54,143 nt of DNA from an uncultured Collinsella sp. Lineage in GTDB: Bacteria; Actinomycetota; Coriobacteriia; Coriobacteriales; Coriobacteriaceae. Below, piece by piece: positions 23,552 to 33,399 of the stretch (position 1 is its first letter; the number at the start of each line of letters is the position of its first letter). The notes under the pieces were generated by a model. The model had not been told where the DNA came from and ran no database searches. It worked only from the letters and a program-made list of their open reading frames with translations. The translations under genes and the position numbers were made by a program. The DNA lies in contig CAAEEX010000030.1 of the NCBI GenBank assembly GCA_900755005.1, positions 1-54,143 of the forward strand, read 5' to 3'.

Positions 23552-23611
23552 GGTTGTGTCCTCTCGCGGTTTAGTGCAGGCACCCCGATAATCAGTGCGC
23601 ACTTCAGAGCC

Positions 23612-24349
23612 TTATTTTACTGCAAACTCCGGGCTAAATACTACCCTGCCCAGGCGAACGAGCGTAGAGCCCTCCTCAAGGGCAGGCTCAAAGTCCTCGC
23701 TCATACCGCAGGAAAGCTCAGGCAGATTCAAATCGGAATGCGCCGCCTCCAGCTCATCCCTAAGCTCACGAAGCCCCGCAAAGGTGCGGCGTGCCACATC
23801 CTTATTCCCCCGGGGCGCCATAGTCATAAGCCCCTGTACGCAAATTCCCTCAAGTTCCGCAAGCTCACCCGCGGCGGCGCGAATCTCATCGGGCGAAAAG
23901 CCTCCCTTCGACTCCTCACCACTCACATTGACCTCAATGAGCACACGCTGGGGGCCGGCGAGCTCGCCTGCCTCAATCTTGCGGACAGCACGGCTCGAGA
24001 TCGCCTGCGCCAGATGCAGCGAACCCACCGAGTGAATCAGCTCGGCTGAGCCCAGCACCGCATTGATCTTATTGGTCTGCAGGTTGCCGATCATATCGAA
24101 GCGCACCTCGGGCAGCTCCGGATGCTCCGCCAGACCCGTGAGCTTGCGAACCAGCTCCTGCGGGCGGTTCTCGGCAAAATGGCGATACCCCGCATGGATG
24201 GCGGCAACGGTCTCATCGACACCAACGGTCTTGGACACGGCAATGAGGCGCGCGGCGTCGTGGGGGCGGCCCGCGCGATCGAGCGCCGCATAAAAACGTT
24301 CCAGAATCTGCTCGCGGCGAGCGCGCATCAAGTCCAAATAGTTATCCAT
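23612..24349 (-). CDS. yggS: YggS-family pyridoxal phosphate homeostasis protein (PLPBP)
   Basis: 245 residues with a TIM-barrel PLP-binding fold like the N-terminal domain of alanine racemase. The PLP Lys is K40 in LIAVSKTVG. Family motifs FAENRPQEL, MIGNLQTNK, VNVSGEESKGG, GLMTMAP and LSCGMSEDFEPA are intact. It buffers free PLP and influences amino acid metabolism; it is not known as a division protein but is routinely found upstream of sepF. The start at 24349 has GGAGG nine bases upstream. The phoU gene is 119 bases upstream behind a hairpin, so a separate transcript start is likely. Confidence 0.93.
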   Translation of the reverse strand: MDNYLDLMRARREQILERFYAALDRAGRPHDAARLIAVSKTVGVDETVAAIHAGYRHFAENRPQELVRKLTGLAEHPELPEVRFDMIGNLQTNKINAVLGSAELIHSVGSLHLAQAISSRAVRKIEAGELAGPQRVLIEVNVSGEESKGGFSPDEIRAAAGELAELEGICVQGLMTMAPRGNKDVARRTFAGLRELRDELEAAHSDLNLPELSCGMSEDFEPALEEGSTLVRLGRVVFSPEFAVK

Positions 24350-24399
24350 TGCCAATCGCCTCCGCTGACAGCCAAACAAGTAGTCCCATGCTAACGCAA

Positions 24400-24431
24400 G
24401 AGCGCGGCCCCGCATGTGCAAGGCCGCGCTC
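24400..24431 (-). terminator. hairpin after phoU
   Basis: Perfect 10-base stem GAGCGCGGCC/GGCCGCGCTC. The minus-strand continuation TTGCGTT is only weakly T-rich. It probably separates the pst-phoU transcript from yggS. Confidence 0.6.
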
Positions 24432-24468
24432 ACTTAGGTATTTACAATCTTTCGACGAACGGGGTTAC

Positions 24469-25326
24469 TTACTCCTCGTCGTCCTCGCCATCGTCCTCGT
24501 CCTCAAGATGATCGAGCAGGTAGCGAAGACCCTCGCTGACCTCGTTAGCAGGCACCTTGGCAACGTAGTGCGCGTCGACGGCGGGCCTCATGATAACGCC
24601 CTCGCCCGAAGGTACGCGCATGCTCTCGAGCTCGTCCTCGTCCGTGCGGGCGATATCGCCGGCAGTCATGCGCTGGCCGGTCAAAAGGAACGTCAGACGG
24701 CAGGCGGCATCGATGGAAATCGAGGCGATGCGATCGAGGTAGCGCGAAACCATGATGGCGCGGCGCAGGTCGTCATAGTTGCTATCGTCATCCATAAACT
24801 CGCCCGCGTCCATGCGGTTGAAGGTACGGAAGAACTTCTCGTACGCCGCATGCACCGGCTCGTCCTCGACGGCCAGGTTGCAGATGATGGACATGTCATT
24901 GGTGACGAGCGCAGAAAGCGAAGAGCCCAGCACCTGGTAGACGGCCTCAGCCTCGGCCTCGACCGTGCCGACAAGCTCCTTGGGCAGCGAGATGTCGGCC
25001 TTGATCATATGACGCGTGGCGCGGCAGATCTGGCGGACCTTATCGGTCATGCGCTGCAGGTTAAAGTCGACGTAGATGATCGTCTGAAGCAGGCGGAAGT
25101 CGGAGGCGACCGGCGACTGCGTGGCGATCAGGTTGTAGCACACGGCCTCCAAGTTAGCGCAGCGCGCGTCAATCGAAAGCGTGCGCTTCTTGGTCTTGGT
25201 GGCGAGCTTGCGGTCGTCGGTCACATAGGCCTTAACGGCATCGTGGAGGGCCAGATCGACGGCCTCGTAGATGCTCAGCATCTCGTGGCGGGCCTCGATG
25301 AGCTGACGGGAAAACAGTTTACGCAT
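24469..25326 (-). CDS. phoU: PhoU phosphate-signalling regulator
   Basis: A 285-residue helical protein with two PhoU domains, about residues 1-105 and 115-215. Helix motifs include the metal-binding type VEAEAEAVYQ and RYLDRIASISIDAACR. It is longer than the usual 220-240 residues because of a C-terminal extension of about 60 ending in an acidic tail (EDEDDGEDDEE). PhoU links Pst transport to the phosphate-sensing kinase and restrains phosphate uptake. No PhoR/PhoB pair lies in the window. The start at 25326 has GGAGTG upstream. It lies 93 bases downstream of pstB. Confidence 0.92.
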   Translation of the reverse strand: MRKLFSRQLIEARHEMLSIYEAVDLALHDAVKAYVTDDRKLATKTKKRTLSIDARCANLEAVCYNLIATQSPVASDFRLLQTIIYVDFNLQRMTDKVRQICRATRHMIKADISLPKELVGTVEAEAEAVYQVLGSSLSALVTNDMSIICNLAVEDEPVHAAYEKFFRTFNRMDAGEFMDDDSNYDDLRRAIMVSRYLDRIASISIDAACRLTFLLTGQRMTAGDIARTDEDELESMRVPSGEGVIMRPAVDAHYVAKVPANEVSEGLRYLLDHLEDEDDGEDDEE

Positions 25327-25418
25327 GGTTCACTCCAATCAGTTGGGTGCGGTCATGCCGCCCGCACAGTGAATACGCACCGGACCAGATCCGATCGGCT
25401 TGGGACTAGTCGCACCGA

Positions 25419-26222
<804 letters not shown>

Positions 26223-26234
26223 GGGACTCCTTAA

Positions 26235-27140
26235 CTAGCGACGCTTGCGCGACAGGAAGCGCGCAAACAGGTTGAAGGCCAAAATGATCACCATCAGCAA
26301 GAGCGCGGTACCGTAGGCTGCGTTCATGTTGATGCCGTCGTTGGCAAGCAGGTACAGGTGAACCGTCATGGGGCGGCCGGAATCGAGCGGCGAAATAGGT
26401 AGATTGATGGCCTGGCCCATGGTGTAGAGCACCACCGCGGTCTCGCCGATGGCGCGGCCGATGGCAAGGACGATGCCGGTGGCAATGCGGCCAAAGGCCG
26501 AAGGAAGCACAATCTTGGAGACAACCTGCCACTTGGTGGCGCCCAGGCCGTACGCGCCCCAACGGATATAGCGCGGAACGGCGCGAATGGCTTCTTCGGT
26601 GGTGCGCATGACGATGGGAAGCATCAAGAGCGCGAGCGCCAGAGCGGCCGAGGCCATCGAAAGGCCCAGGCCCATGGCCTCGACAAACAAGGCGTAGCCA
26701 AACAGGCCCATAACGATGGAGGGCACCGAGGCCAAAGCGTCAGCAGCGTAGCGAATGAGCTCGACGATCTTGCCCTGCTTGGCGTACTCGGCCAGATAGA
26801 CGGCTGCCAGCACAGCGATCGGCGTGCAGATAAGCATGGCGAGCGCCGTCACATAGACGGTCGAGACGATCGTGGGCCAAATACCGCCCTCGGCGTTGAC
26901 GCCCTGGGGCCAACCGAAGATAAAGTCGAGCGAGATGTGTGGCAGGCCGTTGATGACCACGTAGGCGATGATAGCGACCAGCACCAGCGTGGTGATGTAT
27001 GCCGCGGCACGGAACACGCCAAGCATGATCTTGTTGGACAGGTCCTTGTTGATGCGGCCCTTCTTGCCGTGGGAAAGGGCACGCTTGATGCGCTCGCGCG
27101 ATGAGGTCGTATCGACCGTCGTGTCAACGGAATCGGACAT
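26235..27140 (-). CDS. pstA: phosphate ABC transporter permease PstA
   Basis: 301 residues. A 35-residue basic cytosolic N-terminus is followed by six hydrophobic segments. The permease EAA-type loop reads AVPRYIRWGAYGLGATKWQVV, which contacts PstB, and the PstA-typical INGLPHISLDFIFGWPQ is an early external loop. It pairs with PstC as the membrane channel. The ATG at 27140 lies three bases after the pstC stop, with GGGGG as ribosome site, so the genes are tightly coupled. Confidence 0.95.
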   Translation of the reverse strand: MSDSVDTTVDTTSSRERIKRALSHGKKGRINKDLSNKIMLGVFRAAAYITTLVLVAIIAYVVINGLPHISLDFIFGWPQGVNAEGGIWPTIVSTVYVTALAMLICTPIAVLAAVYLAEYAKQGKIVELIRYAADALASVPSIVMGLFGYALFVEAMGLGLSMASAALALALLMLPIVMRTTEEAIRAVPRYIRWGAYGLGATKWQVVSKIVLPSAFGRIATGIVLAIGRAIGETAVVLYTMGQAINLPISPLDSGRPMTVHLYLLANDGINMNAAYGTALLLMVIILAFNLFARFLSRKRR

Positions 27141-27143
27141 AGC

Positions 27144-28070
27144 CTACCCCCTCTTCTTCTTGGAAACCAGGCGGACGATGCCCACCAGCGTGGCGGAAAT
27201 GATAAACAGGACCACGCCCATGCCGAACAGCGCCGAGCGATGCAGACCCGAGGAATAGCTCATGTCGAGCGCAATCTGGCTCGTGAGCGTCGAGATGGGG
27301 CTCGCAATGCTGTCGGGAATAACCGGGGCGTTACCCACGACCATGAGCACGGCCATGGTCTCGCCGATGGCACGGCCCATACCCAGCACGATGGCATCCA
27401 CGATACCCAGCTTGGCGGCAGGTAACACGACCTTATAGATAGTCTGCCACTTGGTGGCGCCCATGGCATACGATGCCTCGCGAATGCCCATGGGAATGGA
27501 ATTGAGAGCATCGATGGTAAGCGTCGTGATGGTGGGCACGATCATAATGGCGAGCACGAACCACGCCGTCAGCGCGCCAAAACCAAGACCGCCGGTCAGT
27601 TGTGCGATAAACGGGCGGATGATGATCATGCCAAAGAAGCCATAGATGATAGAAGGGATGCCGGCCAACAGGTCAACGGCAGGGCTGATGAGCTTGCGCA
27701 CGCGCTTGCTGGCGATCTCGACCAGATACACGGCCGTGCCCACGCCTAGGGGCACACCCATGGCGAGCGCGCCGACGGTCACCAGACCCGAGCCGGCAAG
27801 CAGCGACACGATGCCGTAGTGACCCTCAGAGGGCGCCCACGTAAAGCTAAAGAAGTCCGCCAGACCGATGTCGGTAAAGACGGGCAGCGCCGAGTACGTG
27901 GTAAAGACAAAAATCAGGATGACGGTAACGACCGCCAAGAACGCGCAGGCAAAGAAGATCCACTGCAGCGCCTTCTCCTTGATATAGGTGCTGCGCGATA
28001 CGAGCGCCAGCTCGCGCTTCTTGGGCGCCTGACCATTCTGCTCAGTCTGGGAGTTTTCCTGTGCTTCCAT
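27144..28070 (-). CDS. pstC: phosphate ABC transporter permease PstC
   Basis: 308 residues with a polar N-terminus of about 35 residues and six membrane segments. Its coupling loop reads SIPMGIREASYAMGATKWQTI, parallel to that of PstA, and LLAGIPSIIYGFFGM is a PstC hallmark. ATG 28070 is chosen with GGGGAG eight bases upstream; an in-frame GTG at 28079 sits too close to that site. It starts one base after the pstS stop. Confidence 0.95.
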   Translation of the reverse strand: MEAQENSQTEQNGQAPKKRELALVSRSTYIKEKALQWIFFACAFLAVVTVILIFVFTTYSALPVFTDIGLADFFSFTWAPSEGHYGIVSLLAGSGLVTVGALAMGVPLGVGTAVYLVEIASKRVRKLISPAVDLLAGIPSIIYGFFGMIIIRPFIAQLTGGLGFGALTAWFVLAIMIVPTITTLTIDALNSIPMGIREASYAMGATKWQTIYKVVLPAAKLGIVDAIVLGMGRAIGETMAVLMVVGNAPVIPDSIASPISTLTSQIALDMSYSSGLHRSALFGMGVVLFIISATLVGIVRLVSKKKRG

Positions 28071-28071
28071 G

Positions 28072-28908
28072 CTACTCACTCCCCTTCTCGTCGTTGGTGA
28101 CGGGGATAAAGCCCGCCTCGCGAATCTGCTTGTCCATCTTTTCGGACGTCACGTAGTCGATGTAATCTTGCGCCTGCTGCGAAGGCGCACCCTTCACAAA
28201 GAAGTAAAGGTCGCGCGAGATGGGATAGCCGCCGCTCGCGACCGTCTTCTCGGACGCCTCAACATGATTGACTGAGACGGCCTTAACCGAGGTCTTGGCG
28301 TTGAGGCTATCGACGAAGCCCAGCGAAATGTAGCCGATGGCACCGCGCGAACGAGATACCACGTCGCGCACCTGGCCCGTGCCCGAAAGAACGGCGGACC
28401 GGCGATCGAACGGGGTGCCGTCCATCACGATGGTGCGGAAGGCCTCACGCGTGCCAGACGCCTCGTCTCGGTTGATGACCTGAATCTTCAGGTCCTCGCC
28501 ACCGACCTCTTTCCAATTAGTAATCTTGCCGGCGTAGATATCGCGGAGCTGCTCGGTCGAGAGGTTATCGACGGGGTTGCCTTCGTTCACGATGACCGCG
28601 ATACCGTCGTGGGCAATGACGATGGGAGTCAGGCCCAGATCCTGTTCGTCGGCATTGAGTCCACGGGAGGAGCTGGCGATATCGGCCGTGCCAGCGCTGA
28701 CGGCTTCGATGCCAGCAGAAGAGCCCAAACCGGAAACGAGCACGTCGATGCCGGTCTCCTCCTTAAAGCCCTCTGCCGCAATCTCGGCGATAGGAAGGCA
28801 GGTCGTGGAGCCGGCCACGGTAATGGAAGAGGTAGAAGATCCCGAAGAACAGGCGCACAGCGTAAGCGTAAGCACAGCGGCGCTCAGGACCGATACGATC
28901 TTTCTCAT
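28072..28908 (-). CDS. pstS: phosphate-binding lipoprotein PstS
   Basis: A 278-residue extracellular phosphate-binding protein. The signal peptide of about 18 residues ends in the lipobox LTLCAC with the lipidated Cys at position 18 or 20. A Ser-rich tether follows, then the binding core ITVAGSTTCLPIAE, where the phosphate contacts of this family lie. RDEASGTREAFRTI is the second-lobe phosphate motif. The ATG overlaps the pgeF stop (ATGA), and its only ribosome sites lie inside the pgeF end, so expression is probably coupled to pgeF. It heads pstSCAB-phoU. Confidence 0.94.
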   Translation of the reverse strand: MRKIVSVLSAAVLTLTLCACSSGSSTSSITVAGSTTCLPIAEIAAEGFKEETGIDVLVSGLGSSAGIEAVSAGTADIASSSRGLNADEQDLGLTPIVIAHDGIAVIVNEGNPVDNLSTEQLRDIYAGKITNWKEVGGEDLKIQVINRDEASGTREAFRTIVMDGTPFDRRSAVLSGTGQVRDVVSRSRGAIGYISLGFVDSLNAKTSVKAVSVNHVEASEKTVASGGYPISRDLYFFVKGAPSQQAQDYIDYVTSEKMDKQIREAGFIPVTNDEKGSE

Positions 28909-29705
28909 AGCATCACGCCGATCGCAGCATGGCGCCCACAGGTGCCGTCCTCGTTACGGTAGGAATAAAAGCGGTCGTTCTGACGCACAGTCGAAAGCTG
29001 GGTATCCACGATATTATCCGCGTCAACACCGGCATCTACCAGCGCCTCACAAATGGCAGCGGAAAGATCGAGCATGCGAGAGGCACTCGCATCGATGCAA
29101 GAGAACTCGACGGCAAAGCAATCCATGAGTTCCTGGGATACCTCATATTCGTCAGCCAAGATATGGGGGCCGATATAGGCGGAAACGTCGCTCGCATCGC
29201 AGCCGGCAGCATCGCAAAGCGCCCGGCACGCCTTGGCAGAAATACGTGCAATCGTGCCCTTCCAACCGGAGTGCACCACGGCAAATCCGCCGGGGGCCAC
29301 CAGCACCACGGGAACGCAGTCGGCAAAGCAGAGCAGCACGGGCACGTCATGGGCCGTACAGACGATGGCATCGCAGCCCTCGGCAATCTGCTCGCGAACG
29401 TCCTCAAGGTCATCGGCGCCGTTCGAAGTCACCGTAACGATATGGTCACCATGGACCTGATTGGGAACGAGCAGGTTGTGCTCGCACTCGGCGGCGCCCA
29501 TAGCTTCGAGCGCTCGACGACGATTTTCTTGAACAGCAAAGGGGTCATCGCCTACATGCGAGCCCAGGTTGAGCGAGGAGTACGCATCTTCAGAAACGCC
29601 ACCGGTGCGCTCGGTAAAGGCAAAGCGAACATCGGATGTCGCGCCCTCCACCAACGTAACTCCATCATGGTCGACACGCGAAACGTTGTCCGCACGTGCT
29701 GCCAT
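28905..29705 (-). CDS. pgeF: peptidoglycan editing factor PgeF (YfiH, laccase-domain protein)
   Basis: A 266-residue YfiH/DUF152 protein. The active-site metal or catalytic residues are H85 in NQVHGD, C130 in CFADCVP and H145 in VVHSGWKG. E. coli PgeF removes wrongly incorporated L-Ser from UDP-MurNAc-peptide precursors; related proteins act as purine nucleosidases. It is conserved just after ftsZ in many Gram-positives, as here. The start at 29705 has AGGAGG upstream. It ends in a four-base overlap with pstS. Confidence 0.92.
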   Translation of the reverse strand: MAARADNVSRVDHDGVTLVEGATSDVRFAFTERTGGVSEDAYSSLNLGSHVGDDPFAVQENRRRALEAMGAAECEHNLLVPNQVHGDHIVTVTSNGADDLEDVREQIAEGCDAIVCTAHDVPVLLCFADCVPVVLVAPGGFAVVHSGWKGTIARISAKACRALCDAAGCDASDVSAYIGPHILADEYEVSQELMDCFAVEFSCIDASASRMLDLSAAICEALVDAGVDADNIVDTQLSTVRQNDRFYSYRNEDGTCGRHAAIGVML

Positions 29706-29857
29706 ACTAAAGCCTCCTAATAACACAAGTACCGCGGCGTCGCCGCGCAGTCCGCGTTTATACGGCTGTCATACTTCCTTAAAAGGATACCCGCAGCGGT
29801 AGGGACCAAACGTAAAGGGAACGTAAGGAGATTGGAGGCTTTCGTTTACAAACGAGA

Positions 29858-29893
29858 AGCAAAACGGGGTGCATCCAAATGGACACACCCCGT
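29858..29893 (-). terminator. rho-independent terminator after ftsZ
   Basis: Stem ACGGGGTGTGTCC/GGATGCACCCCGT on the minus strand with one mismatch and a four-base loop, followed by TTTTGCTT. It ends the dcw transcript before pgeF. Confidence 0.85.
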
Positions 29894-29915
29894 GCAGGTC
29901 GTTGAGAAAAAAGAA

Positions 29916-31070
29916 CTAGAAGCTACCGCGCTTCAGGAAGTCGGGAAGCTCGAACTGGTCGTTGCCAAAGTTGGGCAGCTCGGTACCACCGACGTTGCGG
30001 GTCGGAGCGGCCTGAGCCGGGCTGGCAGCCGGAGCGGTGCGCTGCGGCTCAGCGGAGGCAGCGGCCTTGCTCTGAGACTGCTGAGCAGCAAAGAGCTCGT
30101 CCTGACGGTTGACGTTGGAATCGGAGAAGCCCGTAGCGATGACGGTGATACGCACCTGATCGCCCAGGGACTCGTCGACAACGGTACCGAAGATGATGTT
30201 CGCCTCGGGGTCGACGGCGTTGGCGACAACGTCGGCGGCGTCGCTGATCTCCTGGATGCCCAGGTCCTTGGAACCAGCGATGGAGAGCAGCACGCGCGTG
30301 GCACCATCGATGGAGCTCTCGAGCAGCGGGCTGGAGATGGCCTGCTGGGCAGCGTCGACGGCACGGGTATCCCCAGAAGAGGTACCGATACCCATCATGG
30401 CGGTACCGGCCTGCTTCATGATGGTCTTAACATCGGCGAAGTCCAAGTTGATGATACCGGGGACGGTGATGAGGTCGGTGATGCCCTGAGTGCCCTGGGA
30501 AAGGACGCCATCGGCAATCGCGAAGGCCTCGAGCATGGTGGTCTTCTTCTCGGCGATGTCGAGCAGCTTATCGTTAGGGATGACGATCATGGTGTCGACG
30601 CAATCGGAGAGGGTCTTGATGCCCTCCTCGGCGCTCTTCTTGCGCTTGCGGCCCTCGAAGGTGAAGGGCTTGGTCACGACGGCGACGGTCAGTGCGCCGA
30701 CCTCGTTCATCGCGATATCGGCAACGATGGGAGCAGCGCCGGTACCGGTGCCACCGCCCTCACCGCAGGTGATAAACACCATGTCGGCGCCAGCGAGCGC
30801 CTCGGCAATGTCGTCGCGGGACTCATCGGCAGCCTTGCGGCCAACCTCGGGGTTGGCGCCGGCGCCCAGGCCGCGGGTAAGGTCGGTGCCGATGTGCACC
30901 TTGATATCGGCATCAGAGATCGCGAGTGCCTGAGCATCGGTGTTGATGGCAACAAACTCGACGCCGCGGATGCCCTCTTCGATCATTCGATTGACCGCGT
31001 TGGTACCGCCGCCGCCGACGCCGACCACCTTAATGACGGCAAGGTAGTTGTTGATCTCTGTCTCGTGCAT
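29916..31070 (-). CDS. ftsZ: cell division protein FtsZ
   Basis: A 384-residue tubulin-like GTPase that forms the Z-ring. The GTP signature GGGTGTG is at residues 105-111, with GVGGGGTNAVNRM at the N-terminus and the T7 catalytic loop INLDFADVKTIM. A Q/A/P-rich linker of about 50 residues leads to the C-terminal peptide ELPDFLKRGSF, the docking site for SepF in bacteria without FtsA. The start at 31070 has GGAGG upstream; ten extra frame codons are dropped. It is separated from ftsQ by an AT-rich gap of about 200 bases that probably contains its own promoter. Confidence 0.97.
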   Translation of the reverse strand: MHETEINNYLAVIKVVGVGGGGTNAVNRMIEEGIRGVEFVAINTDAQALAISDADIKVHIGTDLTRGLGAGANPEVGRKAADESRDDIAEALAGADMVFITCGEGGGTGTGAAPIVADIAMNEVGALTVAVVTKPFTFEGRKRKKSAEEGIKTLSDCVDTMIVIPNDKLLDIAEKKTTMLEAFAIADGVLSQGTQGITDLITVPGIINLDFADVKTIMKQAGTAMMGIGTSSGDTRAVDAAQQAISSPLLESSIDGATRVLLSIAGSKDLGIQEISDAADVVANAVDPEANIIFGTVVDESLGDQVRITVIATGFSDSNVNRQDELFAAQQSQSKAAASAEPQRTAPAASPAQAAPTRNVGGTELPNFGNDQFELPDFLKRGSF

Positions 31071-31269
31071 GTCGGTCCTCCGAACAAAGGTTATAGCCAT
31101 AGCATGGGTCGACCCCTGCGCACATTAACCTTCAGGTTGAAAGTAAATGCAAAGGTAAACCGTATTATGTTTGCACATTATGAACGTATCAGTCAAATAA
31201 TTGACCGTGAAAACCAAACAAACCAGATAAACGGCGTGGTATGGCCCCTCAACAAAGCATCAACCAGCG

Positions 31270-32526
31270 CTACGAGGTCGGGGCATTCCTAAATGTGTAG
31301 TTGCCCGGAGAGCGCACATTGATATACGTTACGCCCTCTACCTGCGAAAGCAACTTGGTGACTACGCGTTCCTTCTTGGCGATATCGTCCGAATCGCCCA
31401 GCGACACCTCAATGCCGTTATTGAGGTTTGCCGAGATGGCTTCGACCGAAGGCGTGGAAATATCCTTGACTTGTCCCAAGAACTCGCTCGAAAAACCACG
31501 CACATAATCCAGACCGGCCTTAACGGCTTTGGAGTTCACCGCCTGGCCGGAAACCGGAGCGACATCCGCCGAGACATCAGTCAACAACACCGCGCCATAA
31601 TGCCTGGCGAGCGCCAGCGCGGCATCGATTCCGGTCAAGGTATTTGAGCCCTGCCCTGTCGTGATGACGTTGCCCTGGTCGTCCACTTCGACCGACGTCG
31701 ACAGCGGGGCGATCCAAGTGTCATCGTCTCCGATAGCCCAGGCAAGGTCGTCGGAGCTGATATACGCAATGGCGATAACTTTACGCTCCGTCGGCGTGAT
31801 GATAAGCGTATGGGGAAACTGGCGCTGGACATCCACGCCCGAAACCCACGGGTTCTGCTTGAGATCCTCGGTAATCTGGTCGGGATCGACGTTAAAAAGC
31901 GACGTTCCCTCGGGCAAGTCGATCAGCTGGATAGCATCGTGCTTCGTCACATGCTCGCTGCCTTGAATCTGAATATCAGTGGCAGTAAACAGTCCAGAGT
32001 TGATCACCACGATGGCAACGACGACGAGCACGGCCAAGACGGCCAGAACGCCGCCCACGATTTTGCCTTTGCCTGTAACGACAGAAACGGCGTCTGATGT
32101 TTTATTTGCCATCGCTCCAAGTGAAGATAACGGGTTGAAACCTTTTTTACTCGAAGGCTTCTTGGCGGTAGCCGGCACCGATGTCAGCGAGCGCGGTTTC
32201 GATGCGCCCAGCGTGCGACCTGGACGCGCCGCTTTAGTTCCCGTCGAGGGCTTGGGAGCTGCCATGGGACGGGCAGGCTTGGCGCCCATAACAGGCTTTG
32301 ACGTCACCGAGGGACGCGAGGACTTTTTTGCGGCCGGACGATTACCGAGCTGCGAGCCGACGACCGGACGACTGGTCTGTCGAGCATGCCCGACAGACTT
32401 AGAGTGCGCGACGGTATTGCGTTGAGGTTTGGCAGGCGCGCCGGAACGCCCTCCGGCGCGGCGGAAGGTGGGTTTCGATGCTCTAGAAGCCGAGGAATTT
32501 AACTTCCGGTCTGAGCTCGATGCCAT
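31270..32526 (-). CDS. ftsQ: FtsQ-type divisome protein with long basic N-terminal tail
   Basis: 418 residues. The cytosolic first 150 are low-complexity K/R/A/S/P (many KP and RP steps, net strongly positive), far longer than the usual 20-100. One membrane segment (about 155-176) is followed by the POTRA domain (about 182-250, FTATDIQIQGSEHVTKHDAI) and the FtsQ beta domain to the C-terminus. It scaffolds FtsL/DivIC and septal synthases. The start at 32526 has GAGGGAGG upstream and overlaps the murB end by 44 bases. Confidence 0.9.
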   Translation of the reverse strand: MASSSDRKLNSSASRASKPTFRRAGGRSGAPAKPQRNTVAHSKSVGHARQTSRPVVGSQLGNRPAAKKSSRPSVTSKPVMGAKPARPMAAPKPSTGTKAARPGRTLGASKPRSLTSVPATAKKPSSKKGFNPLSSLGAMANKTSDAVSVVTGKGKIVGGVLAVLAVLVVVAIVVINSGLFTATDIQIQGSEHVTKHDAIQLIDLPEGTSLFNVDPDQITEDLKQNPWVSGVDVQRQFPHTLIITPTERKVIAIAYISSDDLAWAIGDDDTWIAPLSTSVEVDDQGNVITTGQGSNTLTGIDAALALARHYGAVLLTDVSADVAPVSGQAVNSKAVKAGLDYVRGFSSEFLGQVKDISTPSVEAISANLNNGIEVSLGDSDDIAKKERVVTKLLSQVEGVTYINVRSPGNYTFRNAPTS

Positions 32527-33394
32527 ACGCCTCCCTCACCTTTCCGTGCACATGTCTGATAACCGCGGCAACGTCATCGGCCGAGGCAGTTCCGTTATTA
32601 ACGATAAAATTAGCGTGAACGGGCGAAACTTCCGCGCCGCCAATCGAAAAACCCTTTAATCCACAATCCTCGATAAGCTTGCCCACACTCGCATCGGGCG
32701 GGTTGCGAAAGACAGACCCGCAGGATGCGCGACCCATGGGCTGCGTACGCTTGCGCCTTGTAAGGTACCGCTCCATGCGCTCGCGAATGTCGGCCTTGGG
32801 CGCCGGTTTTAGCTTGAGCACGCACTCGAGGATGATCTCATTGCGGGGAAGGCTACATTCGCGGTAGCCCCAAGAGATCTCGGACCCCGCATAATGCTTG
32901 ATACCGGATGCCGGGTCAAACGTTACGACATCCTCAACCAGCGAGCCAATCCACTCGGTCCGCGTGCCGGCATTCATAGATATCGCACCGCCGACCGAAC
33001 CAGGAATGCCAACGGCAAACTCAAGGCCCGAGAGGCTACGCGACAGGGCATCGTTGACCAGGCGCGCAAACATCACGCCCGCACCGACCGTCAGCGTACA
33101 ACCGTCATCGGCAACAACCGTGCGCTGGAACTCACGTCCGAGCGAAATGACGGCACCGCGATAACCGCCATCGGCAACCAGCAGATTGGAGCCCTTGCCG
33201 ATGATGACCCACGGCACCTGCTCGCGATCGAGCACCGCCACGGCGCGGCGGAGGGCATGATAGCTATGGCACGTCACAAAGAGGTCGGCCTTGCCGCCGA
33301 TACGATAGCTCGTATGACGCGCAAGGCGCTCGTCCTCGATCACATCCGTGTCGATCATGCCCGAGAGCGCCATGACGGCGTTAAACAGACCCAT
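32483..33394 (-). CDS. murB: UDP-N-acetylenolpyruvoylglucosamine reductase
   Basis: A 303-residue FAD enzyme that reduces UDP-GlcNAc-enolpyruvate to UDP-MurNAc. FAD-binding blocks are TSYRIGGKADLF, IGKGSNLLVADGGYRG and GIPGSVGGAISMNAG. The active-site Ser is in RASCGSVFRNP, and KGFSIGGAEVSPVHANFIVN is the C-terminal substrate block, as in type II MurB. The start at 33394 is the first in-frame ATG, six bases after the murC stop, with no strong site; ATG codons at residues 8 and 13 are alternatives. Its 3' end overlaps ftsQ. Confidence 0.94.
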   Translation of the reverse strand: MGLFNAVMALSGMIDTDVIEDERLARHTSYRIGGKADLFVTCHSYHALRRAVAVLDREQVPWVIIGKGSNLLVADGGYRGAVISLGREFQRTVVADDGCTLTVGAGVMFARLVNDALSRSLSGLEFAVGIPGSVGGAISMNAGTRTEWIGSLVEDVVTFDPASGIKHYAGSEISWGYRECSLPRNEIILECVLKLKPAPKADIRERMERYLTRRKRTQPMGRASCGSVFRNPPDASVGKLIEDCGLKGFSIGGAEVSPVHANFIVNNGTASADDVAAVIRHVHGKVREAYGIELRPEVKFLGF

Positions 33395-33399
33395 TAGAC

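Noticed and set aside
31127..31140. AACCTTCARGTTGA shared between the ftsZ upstream region and the mraZ upstream region (45653-45666)
   Set aside because: A 14-base match with one mismatch is expected many times by chance in a window of this size; there is no further support.
31152..31205. ftsZ promoter from TTGACT and TAATAC boxes in the ftsQ-ftsZ gap
   Set aside because: Both boxes exist on the minus strand but their spacing (over 30 bases) does not fit a sigma-70 promoter; no better pair was found.
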